Source: Cereibacter ovatus (GTDB taxonomy: Bacteria; Pseudomonadota; Alphaproteobacteria; Rhodobacterales; Rhodobacteraceae). From it: a DNA stretch of 64,000 nucleotides. Numbering within the stretch: the stretch's first letter is position 1; every line of letters begins with the position of its first letter. Positions 33,340 to 41,404 of the stretch are shown piece by piece. The notes beneath the pieces were generated by a model. It worked only from the letters and a program-made list of their open reading frames with translations. It did not search any database and was not told the origin of the DNA. Position numbers and translations under genes: made by a program. The stretch spans positions 62,001 through 126,000 of the forward strand of contig NZ_OAOQ01000008.1 of assembly GCF_900207575.1 (NCBI RefSeq), in the 5' to 3' direction.

Positions 33340-35019
33340 CTACAGCAGGCCCAGATCGTGGGCGCGGGTCAGGATCGTTTCGGCCCGGGCGTCGAAACTG
33401 TCGGTTTCGCGCAGGGCGGTTGCGAAGGCGATACGTTCGGCCCGGCGGGGGGCGTCCTCAGCGCAGATGGCCGCGACCGCGGCGGCAAGATCGGCGGCGG
33501 TCTCGACACGGAACACGAAGGGCGCGAAAGCCGCGGGCAGATCGGCCACCGCGTCGCAGATCACCGGGGCCGCGCAGGCCAGCGCATCAAAGATCCGGTT
33601 CGACACGAAGCCCTGCCGCCGCATCGGGGCGGAATGATCGCAAAGCACCGCCCGCGCGCCGGCATAAAGCCGCCCAAGGTCGCTGTTGGCGACAACGGGC
33701 GCCACCACATGCGGGCGTTCATGCGCGGCGGTCCAGCCGCTGCCGTGGATGTCAAGCGCGATGCCCGCCGCCAGCGCCAGTTCCACCACCGGCCGGGGGT
33801 GGCCGAAATGGTTATTGCCGACAAAGACATGGATCTGGCCCGGGGGGGTGGGTCCGGGGGCCATGGTCTCGGCATCGAAGGCCTGCGGAAGGAAGGAACA
33901 CGACAGGCCCGGCCGGTCACGGCGCAGCCTGCGCAGGAACGGCCGCGAGGCCGCGAACACATGGCCGTAGCGGCTGAAATTCTCGGGGTCGAAGCGTTTG
34001 CCGGGGTAGATATACCACATCAGCGCGGGAATTCCGTCGCGCGGCGGGTGGTAGTCGTGCCCCTGAAGCACGATGTCCAGCGCATCGTCGGCAGGCGCCG
34101 TGCCCCAGTCGGACATGCAGTCCACCCGCGCGGCAAATCCCTTGCGCTGAAACGCGCGGGCCAATGAGCGGGCGAAATGCGTATCGCCCCAGTTTTCCGC
34201 CTCGGCAGCCGAGGGGGTGCAGGCCTTGATCGCGATCCGCGGCCGCGTCTTTGGCCGCGCGGGCACTGCCGCCCGATCCGGCCGGAACGCGGCGGCCGGG
34301 GTCAGGTCGATCATCCGCCGAAAGCTCTCTTGCCCGAAAGTGTCCAGCGTCAGGGGGGCGAACTCTTGCTCGATCAGGGCCAGCCGGTCGGAAAGGATGG
34401 TGTTGGCCGGATCGAGGCCCTGCACCACAACCAGCCCGGTCGGCGCCAGATCAAGACAGCTTATCCGCAGATCCGGGCGATATTTGCGCAGGATCGCCAC
34501 GACCTTCCAGACATCGCCCGTCCACATGCCGCCGTCGGCGCGGTCGCGAAGGGCCATCGTGGCATTGATGGGGACGCAATCATGCATCGCGATCACGCCA
34601 TCCGGCGCCATGTGACGCTCGATATGGATGAAATCGCGCAGCAGCGCCTCGAACAGGTGCAGCCCGTCCAGAAACGCCAGATCGACCCGCCGGCCCAGCC
34701 GCTCAAGCATCCCCGAGGCGAAGAACGCATCGCTTGTGGTCTGGAACTGCAACAGCGCCGGCTTGTTGCGCGAGACATCGGCCTGAAGCCGGAACTGCGG
34801 ATCGACCGCAATCGAAAAGCAGCGCGCAAAGGCAAGGCTGGCCCCGCTTTCGGTGCCGATCTCGAAATAGGTGTCGGGGCGCAGCTGTCGGTGCAGGTCG
34901 GGCAACCAGTCCAGATAATGCGTGGCCCCCATCTGCGGAAACCCCTCGGCCGAGGTCAGGCCACATTCGTCCCGCAGCTTGCGCCGTGTCCGGTTGGGGA
35001 TCGTGTCCGGGTGTTGCAT
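33340..35019 (-). CDS. Methyltransferase-glycosyltransferase fusion
   Basis: 559 residues with two domains. Residues about 45-215 are a class I SAM methyltransferase of the cephalosporin-hydroxylase/Methyltransf_24 kind (motif I FEIGTESGAS at 52-61, then DLAFLDGLHLFEALLRDF). After a linker, about 265-550 resemble CgeB/YkvP-type glycosyltransferases (GGNNHFGHPRP-like strand, VSNRIFDALACAAPVICD near the end). It could both glycosylate and methylate a surface glycan, for example adding a methylated terminal sugar. ATG 35019 has AAGGG 7 bases upstream. It is alone on this strand, 169 bp before the GT25 gene. Confidence 0.78.
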   Translation of the reverse strand: MQHPDTIPNRTRRKLRDECGLTSAEGFPQMGATHYLDWLPDLHRQLRPDTYFEIGTESGASLAFARCFSIAVDPQFRLQADVSRNKPALLQFQTTSDAFFASGMLERLGRRVDLAFLDGLHLFEALLRDFIHIERHMAPDGVIAMHDCVPINATMALRDRADGGMWTGDVWKVVAILRKYRPDLRISCLDLAPTGLVVVQGLDPANTILSDRLALIEQEFAPLTLDTFGQESFRRMIDLTPAAAFRPDRAAVPARPKTRPRIAIKACTPSAAEAENWGDTHFARSLARAFQRKGFAARVDCMSDWGTAPADDALDIVLQGHDYHPPRDGIPALMWYIYPGKRFDPENFSRYGHVFAASRPFLRRLRRDRPGLSCSFLPQAFDAETMAPGPTPPGQIHVFVGNNHFGHPRPVVELALAAGIALDIHGSGWTAAHERPHVVAPVVANSDLGRLYAGARAVLCDHSAPMRRQGFVSNRIFDALACAAPVICDAVADLPAAFAPFVFRVETAADLAAAVAAICAEDAPRRAERIAFATALRETDSFDARAETILTRAHDLGLL

Positions 35020-35345
35020 GCCTTCGCCCTTTGCCTGTGGTTGCCGTGCCGTGCAAGATGAACGCCAACGCCTTGCCAGATCATGCCCGGCGCGCGGCTG
35101 TCAAACGGGATCGGCACCCCGGTCAGGGGGATGGCGCAGGTTTTCGCCCCCCGGTCAGGGGCGCCGCGCGGGGTGATCGGGGGCGCGTGACACTGCGTCG
35201 TGGCCGGCCTGCGGCCTGCGGCCACTTTGGGCGTGTGGGATGTGCCATAGGCGGTATGACAATCCGCCAGCGTCCACCTTTGGCGAATTGACGGCAATCA
35301 TTTCAAGGATGATAAATTAATACTTATTACTCCGGAGGTTTTGAT
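35020..35345. other. Divergent promoter region with a 13-bp direct repeat
   Basis: 326 bp without a convincing gene. CCCCGGTCAGGGG occurs at 35117-35129 and again at 35149-35161, 32 bp apart, each able to form a small hairpin. The right-hand 70 bp are AT-rich and carry the promoter of the VPLPA protein gene. Confidence 0.5.
35288..35316 (+). promoter_or_regulatory. Promoter of the VPLPA-sorted protein gene
   Basis: TTGACG (35288-35293), 17-bp spacer, GATAAA (35311-35316). This sigma-70-like arrangement would start transcription near 35323, giving a leader of about 23 nt that contains the CGGAGG ribosome-binding site (35332-35337). Confidence 0.55.
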
Positions 35346-36092
35346 ATGAGAAGATATTTGCAATGTCTGATTTTCGCGGCCGTGATGGGCGCGTCGGGCG
35401 CCGCGCAGGCTGCCACGCAAGGCTGGGCGACCCTTACGCTTGAGTTGATCGGAGAGTCTTTTCTCGGTGTTCATGTGGATGTGGACACGAAGTCGCTGGA
35501 TCAGGACGGGGAAATTCAGTGGTCCTATGAAAGTTATTACTATACCGAAATCACGCGCGAAGAAAACGTATTCAACCTGCGTGGCTTCATGACAGAGCAT
35601 CCCTATGGATCTTTGTTCGAGGCGACCTTTTACTGGGAACCGATTTATCCGGAAGAAGATTATTATGAAACAGCATGCTTTTCTTCCGTGCGTGGTTTGT
35701 GCGGGGGGGGTGGCGAAGGGCACATCGATACGCCCGCGTTGGGTAAATCCCACTTTTTCGCCAACTACGACCTCGACAAAGTGATGGATGTTTCGTTCTA
35801 TGTCGGCGGCACGATGAATTGGTCAGGCCTGTATTATCACGCGGGTACATGGTGGCAAGAGCCTGATGGCAAAGAGTATTACGTCAGCAATCTGGACTAT
35901 GAACTGCAATTCCGCGTCGTTGGCATCACCGGATCGGAAAGCCTTCTGCCCAGCGAATCGTCCATTCCCCCGGTTCCCCTGCCTGCAAGCGCCGTTCTGC
36001 TGGGCGGCGGGCTTTTGTCCTTGCTGGGGCTTGGGCGGGGCCGGCGGGTGATCGCCGGCGCAAGGGGTGCCGTGGCGCGGCGCCGGATGTAA
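35346..36092 (+). CDS. VPLPA-CTERM sorted surface protein
   Basis: 248 residues. A signal peptide (about 1-23, cleavage after AQA) starts a mature region rich in Tyr, Trp, Glu and Asp, of unknown fold. The C-terminus is a tripartite sorting signal: VPLPASAVLLGGG, a hydrophobic helix and a basic RGRR tail. This is the VPLPA variant of PEP-CTERM signals recognised by exosortases. No exosortase is in the window, so the protein must rely on one encoded elsewhere. The gene is noticeably AT-richer than its neighbours, with a strong CGGAGG 8 bases before ATG, hinting at horizontal gain. The mature part gives no functional clue. Confidence 0.78.
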   Translation: MRRYLQCLIFAAVMGASGAAQAATQGWATLTLELIGESFLGVHVDVDTKSLDQDGEIQWSYESYYYTEITREENVFNLRGFMTEHPYGSLFEATFYWEPIYPEEDYYETACFSSVRGLCGGGGEGHIDTPALGKSHFFANYDLDKVMDVSFYVGGTMNWSGLYYHAGTWWQEPDGKEYYVSNLDYELQFRVVGITGSESLLPSESSIPPVPLPASAVLLGGGLLSLLGLGRGRRVIAGARGAVARRRM

Positions 36093-36180
36093 CCGCAGAC
36101 ACGCCCGACGGGCAGCGCCGAACGCCGGCGGCAAGACCCGCCGGGCGATACGTTGGCGGCAAGGCCCGCGATGATCCGGG

Positions 36181-36205
36181 GGCGGGGCGGTGATGCCCCG
36201 CCTTT
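36181..36205. terminator. Bidirectional terminator between convergent genes
   Basis: Perfect 8-bp stem GGCGGGGC / GCCCCGCC with a 6-nt loop followed by TTT on the plus strand. It lies after the VPLPA gene and immediately after the convergent lipoprotein gene. Confidence 0.55.
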
Positions 36206-36209
36206 GCGC

Positions 36210-36449
36210 TTAGCGGGTCTTTTGGCGCTGCCCCTCGGCGCGGCAGATCGCGTCGGCCTCTGCGATGCTCATCCGGGCGGGGCGGTCGATGGCGCGATCC
36301 CAGGTCACAAGCTCTTTGGTGTAAAGCTGGCAGACCACCTTGCCCCGCGGGGTGTCGATGGTCACGGGCTCGGTCTCGTAGGTTTTCGGATCGATACTGC
36401 ACCCGGCAACAACGGCAAGGGCGGCGGCGGCAACGGCAAAACGGATCAT
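36210..36449 (-). CDS. Small putative lipoprotein
   Basis: 79 residues. MIRFAVAAAALAVVAGC is a lipoprotein signal peptide with the lipobox VAGC, giving a mature chain of about 63 residues beginning at Cys17. The rest (TPRGKVVCQLYTKELVTWDRAI, then an Ala/Asp-rich end) has one more Cys and no recognised domain, but resembles small lipoproteins common in Rhodobacterales. Start chosen at ATG 36449 because it opens the signal peptide; the ribosome-binding site is weak (AAGAG). Confidence 0.7.
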   Translation of the reverse strand: MIRFAVAAAALAVVAGCSIDPKTYETEPVTIDTPRGKVVCQLYTKELVTWDRAIDRPARMSIAEADAICRAEGQRQKTR

Positions 36450-36668
36450 GGTTTCTGGCTCTTGGGCGACATGCCCGGGGACACGGCCAGTTGTGCCGCG
36501 ATTGCGCCGCCGGTCAAGTCGGTTGATCGCCGGGGCACCGGAAGGGTGCCGTTTGGTCATCCGTCACGGGCGCGCGGTTCAGACTTTCCGGTGATTGAAA
36601 TGAAAGGGAAGGCGGGTGACACTTTGCCTGCCGCGCTTGGGAGGGTGCGGCCAACCGGGAGGAATGAC

Positions 36669-37799
36669 ATGACGGCTTACCAGACCAAGGCGGCGTTGTC
36701 GCGCCGTTCGTTTCTGCGCACCGGCGCGTTGGCGGGGGGGGCTGCGGCACTGGCCGCGCCCGCCGTGCTGGCGCAGTCTCCGATCGTGATGAAGATGCAG
36801 ACATCCTGGCCCGCCTCGGACATCTGGATGGAGTTTGCGAAGGAATATGTCACCCGGGTCGAGGAAATGTCGGGCGGGCGCATCCGGGTCGATCTGATGC
36901 CCGCGGGTGCGGTGGTCGGCGCCTTTCAGGTGATGGATGCGGTGCATGACGGGGTGATCGACGCCGCGCATTCGGTGTCGGCCTATTGGTATGGCAAGTC
37001 AAAGGCCGCGTCCTTTTTCGGCACCGGCCCGGTGTTCGGCGGATCGGCCACCACCATGCTGGGCTGGTTCTATCAGGGCGGCGGGGCCGAGCTTTACCGC
37101 GAACTGACCCAGGACATTCTGGGCATGAACATCGTGGGCTTTTACGGCTTTCCGATGCCCGCCCAGCCCTTTGGCTGGTTCAAGGGCGAGGTGAACGGCA
37201 CGGCCGACATTCAGGGTTTCAAGTATCGCACCGTGGGTCTGGCGGCCGATCTGTTGCAGGCCATGGGCATGTCGGTGGCCCAGCTTCCTGGCGGCGAGAT
37301 CGTCCCCGCGATGGAGCGCGGCGTGATCGATGCGTTCGAGTTCAACAACCCCTCGTCCGACCGCCGCTTCGGGGCGCAGGATGTGGCGAAGAACTATTAC
37401 CTGTCATCCTACCATCAGGCGTCGGAAAGTTTCGAATTCACCTTCAACCGCGACTTTTACGAGGATCTGGCCCCCGATCTTCAGGCGATCCTGAAATATG
37501 CGGTCGAGGCCGCCTCGACCGCCAACACCGCCCATGCGCTGCGGCAGTATTCGGCCGATCTGGCCGGGCTTGCGGCCGAAGACGGCGTGACGGTGCGGCG
37601 GACGCCGAAAGAGATCCTTCAGGGCCAGCTTGCCGCCTGGGATGCGCTGATCGCCCAGCTCGAGGCCGACCCGTTCTCGAAAAAGGTTCTCGACAGTCAG
37701 CGCGCCTGGGTCGAGCAGGTCAGCTATTACGAGTTGATGAACGAGGCCGACCTGCGGCTGGCCTACGACCATTACTTCCCCGGCAAGCTTCAGGGCTGA
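36669..37799 (+). CDS. dctP: TRAP transporter solute-binding protein (DctP family)
   Basis: 376 residues. A Tat-type leader (SRRSFLRTGALAGG, cleavage after VLAQ) is followed by the DctP fold: MKMQTSWPASDIW, then the conserved ADIQGFKYRTVGL segment with the carboxylate-binding Arg, and FEFNNPSSDRRFG. This branch resembles solute receptors for 2-oxo acids, mannitol or aromatic acids (TakP/FcbT-like). It delivers a carboxylate-type ligand to the DctQM membrane subunits encoded downstream. ATG 36669 has GGGAGGA 6 bases upstream. A downstream hairpin probably lets it be made in excess over the membrane subunits. Confidence 0.88.
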   Translation: MTAYQTKAALSRRSFLRTGALAGGAAALAAPAVLAQSPIVMKMQTSWPASDIWMEFAKEYVTRVEEMSGGRIRVDLMPAGAVVGAFQVMDAVHDGVIDAAHSVSAYWYGKSKAASFFGTGPVFGGSATTMLGWFYQGGGAELYRELTQDILGMNIVGFYGFPMPAQPFGWFKGEVNGTADIQGFKYRTVGLAADLLQAMGMSVAQLPGGEIVPAMERGVIDAFEFNNPSSDRRFGAQDVAKNYYLSSYHQASESFEFTFNRDFYEDLAPDLQAILKYAVEAASTANTAHALRQYSADLAGLAAEDGVTVRRTPKEILQGQLAAWDALIAQLEADPFSKKVLDSQRAWVEQVSYYELMNEADLRLAYDHYFPGKLQG

Positions 37800-37823
37800 T
37801 CCCGCGGCGCCGACAGCCCTTGA

Positions 37824-37846
37824 CCCCGGGGGGCGCACCCCCGGGG
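37824..37846 (+). terminator. Intercistronic hairpin after dctP
   Basis: Perfect 9-bp stem CCCCGGGGG / CCCCCGGGG with a 5-nt loop, followed by CCTTT. It sits between dctP and dctQ, where a partial terminator or 3'-end stabiliser would raise the binding-protein ratio. Confidence 0.6.
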
Positions 37847-37866
37847 CCTTTCCCGCGGAGAGTTCG

Positions 37867-38439
37867 ATGCCAACCTTCATCCGCTTTGCCGACCGCCTTT
37901 CGGCCGCCTTCGGTCATGTCTTCGCCTGGCTGATCGTGCTGATGACGCTGGGGGTCAGCTATGAGGTGCTTGTGCGCTATGCGTTCAACGCGCCCACGCC
38001 CTGGTCGCTGGATGTCTCGTTCATCATGTATGGCACGATGTTCATGATGGGGGGCGCCTATACGCTGTCGCGCAACGGCCATGTGCGCGGCGATTTCCTG
38101 TATCGGATGTGGCGGCCGCGAACGCAGGCGGCGGTGGATCTGGTGCTGTATATCCTGTTCTTCTTCCCCGGCATCACCGCGCTGATCTTTGCGGGGTGGA
38201 AATACGCATCCCGATCATGGGGCTACGCCGAGGTCAGCGTGAACAGCCCGGCCGGAATCCCGATCTATCAGTTCAAGGCGGTGCTGGTGGCGGCGGGAGT
38301 TCTGCTGTTCATTCAAGGGCTTGCGCAGGTTTGCCGCTGTATCCTGTGCCTGCGCGAAGGCTATTGGCGCCCCGCCGAAGCCGATGTCGAAGAAACCGAA
38401 GCCGCCCTTGTCCAGGATATCCGGGGCGACACCCCATGA
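37867..38439 (+). CDS. dctQ: TRAP transporter small membrane subunit (DctQ family)
   Basis: 190 residues with four predicted membrane helices (about 15-35, 50-72, 91-112, 134-158). The first-loop pattern LGVSYEVLVRYAFNAPTPWSLD is characteristic of DctQ. It links the periplasmic receptor to the large DctM channel. ATG 37867 follows GGAG. It ends inside a 15-bp tandem duplication just before dctM. Confidence 0.88.
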   Translation: MPTFIRFADRLSAAFGHVFAWLIVLMTLGVSYEVLVRYAFNAPTPWSLDVSFIMYGTMFMMGGAYTLSRNGHVRGDFLYRMWRPRTQAAVDLVLYILFFFPGITALIFAGWKYASRSWGYAEVSVNSPAGIPIYQFKAVLVAAGVLLFIQGLAQVCRCILCLREGYWRPAEADVEETEAALVQDIRGDTP

Positions 38440-38463
38440 CCCCCCGCCCCATGACCCCCCGCC
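38434..38463. repeat. 15-bp tandem duplication at the dctQ/dctM junction
   Basis: CCATGACCCCCCGCC is repeated twice in direct succession. The first copy contains the dctQ stop codon and the second lies just before the dctM ribosome-binding site. It looks like a recent slippage duplication. Confidence 0.7.
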
Positions 38464-38476
38464 AGGAGACGGCCGC

Positions 38477-39898
38477 GTGACCGACCCCCAAATGGCCCTG
38501 ATGATGCTGGGCATATTCATCGCATTGGTTTTCCTTGGCTTTCCCATTGCCTTTACGCTGATGGCCCTTGGCATCGGCTTTGGCTATTACGCCTATTTCG
38601 ACCCCGGCCGGATGTGGCGTGCCTTCAACCGGCTGGGCGAGGATGCCGATGGCTGGACCCTTGTCACCACATGGCTGGAAGGGTTGTTCAACAACCGCAT
38701 CTTCGATCTGTTCGTGAACCAGACCTACACGGTCATGGCGAACGAGATCCTGACCGCGGTGCCCTTGTTCCTGTTCATGGGCTATGTCGTTGAACGCGCA
38801 AACATCGTGAACCGGCTGTTCACCACGCTGAACATCGCATCAAGGAACATTCCCGGCTCGATGGGGGTGGCGGCGCTGGTGACCTGCGCGCTGTTTGCGA
38901 CCGCAACCGGCATCGTGGGGGCGGTGGTGACGCTGATGGGGCTTCTTGCGCTGCCGGCGATGCTGCGGGCGCGCTATGACCCGTCCTTCGCTTCGGGGAT
39001 CATCTGCGCGGGCGGAACGCTGGGTATCCTGATCCCGCCCTCGATCATGCTGATCGTTTACGCCGCGGCGTCGGGCGTGTCGATCGTGCGGCTTTACGCG
39101 GCGGCGCTGCTGCCGGGGCTGACGCTTGTCGGGCTGTATCTGGTCTATATCATCGCCCGGGCGATCCTTCAGCCCTCGGTCGCGCCGCGCCCGGCCAAGG
39201 GCGAGCTGCCCGAGGTGCCACGGCGGCAGCTTGTCGTGATGCTGCTGACCTCTTTCCTGCCGCTGGCGGTGCTGATCCTTGCGGTTCTGGGCTCGATCCT
39301 GTTCGGCCTTGCCACCCCGACCGAGGCCGCCGCCATCGGGGCGCTGGGGGGGATGGTGCTGGCGGTGATCTACCGCGCCATGTCCTTCGAACGCCTGCGC
39401 GAAAGCGTCTATCTGACCGTGCGCACCACCGCGATGGTGTGCTGGCTGTTTGTCGGCAGCTATACCTTTTCGGCGGTGTTTTCCTATCTGGGCGGCGAGC
39501 AGATGATCGCGGACTTTGTCGGCGGCCTGAACCTGACCCCCTTTCAGTTCCTGATCCTTGCGCAGCTTATCATCTTCCTGCTGGGCTGGCCGCTGGAATG
39601 GTCCGAGATCATCATCATCTTCGTGCCGATCTTCCTGCCGCTGCTGGCGATCTTCGACATCGACCCGCTGTTTTTCGGCGTGCTGGTGGCGCTGAACCTG
39701 CAAACCTCGTTCCTGACGCCACCCATGGCGATGTCGGCCTATTACCTGAAGGGGATCGCGCCGCCGCAGGTGAAGCTGACGCAGATCTTTGCCGGCTCGA
39801 TGCCCTATGTCGGCATGGTGTTTCTCTGCATGGCGCTGATGTATGTCTTCCCGCAGATCGTCTTTTCCTTGCCGGAGTATTTCTATGGGACGCGCTGA
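38477..39898 (+). CDS. dctM: TRAP transporter large permease subunit (DctM family)
   Basis: 473 residues, about 12-13 membrane helices. Signature stretches include IPGSMGVAALVTCALFATATGIVGA and GGTLGILIPPSIMLIVYA, followed by the LLPGL segment, all typical of DctM/SiaM-type channels driven by an ion gradient. Start GTG 38477 has AGGAG 8 bases upstream; an ATG-started reading further back overlaps dctQ and is unlikely. It overlaps the amidase gene start by 14 bp, so the amidase is in the same transcript. Confidence 0.9.
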   Translation: MTDPQMALMMLGIFIALVFLGFPIAFTLMALGIGFGYYAYFDPGRMWRAFNRLGEDADGWTLVTTWLEGLFNNRIFDLFVNQTYTVMANEILTAVPLFLFMGYVVERANIVNRLFTTLNIASRNIPGSMGVAALVTCALFATATGIVGAVVTLMGLLALPAMLRARYDPSFASGIICAGGTLGILIPPSIMLIVYAAASGVSIVRLYAAALLPGLTLVGLYLVYIIARAILQPSVAPRPAKGELPEVPRRQLVVMLLTSFLPLAVLILAVLGSILFGLATPTEAAAIGALGGMVLAVIYRAMSFERLRESVYLTVRTTAMVCWLFVGSYTFSAVFSYLGGEQMIADFVGGLNLTPFQFLILAQLIIFLLGWPLEWSEIIIIFVPIFLPLLAIFDIDPLFFGVLVALNLQTSFLTPPMAMSAYYLKGIAPPQVKLTQIFAGSMPYVGMVFLCMALMYVFPQIVFSLPEYFYGTR

Positions 39899-41243
39899 GA
39901 CGATGACGCCGATCCTGTCGCTGTCCGCGGTCGAGTTGCGCGACCGGCTGGCCAGCGGCGCGCTGCGGGCGGTGGAACTGGTCGAGGCCTGCCTGGCCCG
40001 GATCGAGGCGCAAGAGCCGCAGGTCCGCGCCTGGGCCTGGCACGACCCCGCCTTCGCGCTGGCGCAGGCGCGCGCGCTGGATGCGCGGCGGCAGTCGGGG
40101 GCGGCGACGGGGCCGCTGCACGGGCTGCCGGTGGGGCTGAAGGATGTGATCGACACCCGCGGCATCCCCAGCGAAAACGGCGTGGCGGCGGATGCGGGCC
40201 GGGTGCCCTCGGCCGATGCCACGGTGGTGGCGCGGCTGAAGGCGGCGGGGGCGATCATCATGGGCAAGACCGTGACCTGCGAGGCCGCGTTTCTTCAGCC
40301 CTCGGTCACGCGCAACCCGCATGATCCGGCGCGCACGCCGGGGGGGTCGTCCTCGGGGTCGGCCGCGGCGGTGGCGGCGGGAATGGTGCCGCTTGCGGTG
40401 GGCACGCAGACCGGCGGTTCGGTGATCCGGCCGGCGGCGTTCTGCGGGGTGGTGGGGTTCAAGCCCGGCTTCGGGCTGATCCCGCGCACCGGGGTTCTGA
40501 TGCAGTCGCCCACGCTGGATACGCTGGGGGTGTTTGCGCGCACCGTCACCGATGCCGCCCTGCTGGCCGAGGCGCTGATGGGCCACGACCCCGCCGATCC
40601 CGCGACAGAGCCGCTTGCGGTGCCGCGCCTGCTGGCGGGGGCGCTTGCCGCGCCGCCGGTGCCGCCGGTTCTGGCCCTTGTGCGTCCGCCGGGCTGGCCG
40701 GATGCCACCCCCGAGATGCGCGCCGCGATGCAGGAACTGGCCGGCCGTCTTGGGCCGCAGTGCCTGCCGCTGGATCTGCCGCCCCTGTTTGCCGAGGCGG
40801 CGGCGCTGCGGCGCTGCATCAATCTGGCCGAGATGGCCCATTGCCATGCCGATCTGGACCGCCGCGCCGGCGACAGCCTGTCGCCCATCCTGCGCGCCGC
40901 GATTGCAGAGGGCCGCACGATCCCCGCCCCCGACTACTTGCGCGCGATCGAGGCCCGCGCCCGCCTGAACGAGGCGCTGGCGCCGATCTTTCACCGCTGC
41001 GACGCGATCCTGTGCCCCGCCGCCCCCGGCCCCGCCCCGGGGCGAGAGACGACGGGCGACGCGATCTTCAACGGGCTGTGGACGCTGTGCGGAACGCCCG
41101 CGATCACGCTGCCGGTGTTTCAGGACGAAGGCGGCCTGCCGATGGGGGCGCAACTTGTCGGGCCGCGCGGATCGGACGCGCGGCTGTTGCGGACGGCCAA
41201 CTGGCTGGCCGGCCGTCTTGCTTCGGAAGGGGATGCGCCATGA
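39885..41243 (+). CDS. Amidase (amidase-signature family)
   Basis: 452 residues. The catalytic triad is visible: Lys86 in GLPVGLKDVID, a cis-Ser in the GGSSSGSA block (153-160) and nucleophile Ser179 in GTQTGGSVIRPAA. It hydrolyses an amide or carbamoyl-type bond in the cytoplasm. Linked to a TRAP transporter, it probably acts on the imported compound, so the natural ligand may be an amide or ureide acid. Start at ATG 39885 (GGAG 8 bases upstream) inside the dctM end; ATG 39903 is an alternative. Confidence 0.85.
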   Translation: MGRAETMTPILSLSAVELRDRLASGALRAVELVEACLARIEAQEPQVRAWAWHDPAFALAQARALDARRQSGAATGPLHGLPVGLKDVIDTRGIPSENGVAADAGRVPSADATVVARLKAAGAIIMGKTVTCEAAFLQPSVTRNPHDPARTPGGSSSGSAAAVAAGMVPLAVGTQTGGSVIRPAAFCGVVGFKPGFGLIPRTGVLMQSPTLDTLGVFARTVTDAALLAEALMGHDPADPATEPLAVPRLLAGALAAPPVPPVLALVRPPGWPDATPEMRAAMQELAGRLGPQCLPLDLPPLFAEAAALRRCINLAEMAHCHADLDRRAGDSLSPILRAAIAEGRTIPAPDYLRAIEARARLNEALAPIFHRCDAILCPAAPGPAPGRETTGDAIFNGLWTLCGTPAITLPVFQDEGGLPMGAQLVGPRGSDARLLRTANWLAGRLASEGDAP

Positions 41244-41404
41244 CCCGACGCCTGCTGCCGGCCCTTGCGCTGATCGTGCTGGCGGTGTTCCTTGGCATCC
41301 TTGTGATGAAGGTGCCAAGGTGGGATCTGGGCCTTGTGGTCGGCATCACCCTTGCCCTTGCGGCATGGGATCTGATCCGCGGCCCCGACAGCCACAAGCC
41401 CTAA
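41240..41404 (+). CDS. Small membrane protein coupled to the amidase gene
   Basis: 54 residues, overlapping the amidase stop by 4 bp (ATGA). Two hydrophobic segments (about 5-23 and 29-45) separated by KVPRWD form a short hairpin membrane protein. No family recognised; tiny membrane proteins at the end of TRAP operons are not well characterised. Its stop overlaps the stop of the convergent kinase gene by 3 bp. The tight overlap and membrane pattern support coding. Confidence 0.65.
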   Translation: MTRRLLPALALIVLAVFLGILVMKVPRWDLGLVVGITLALAAWDLIRGPDSHKP

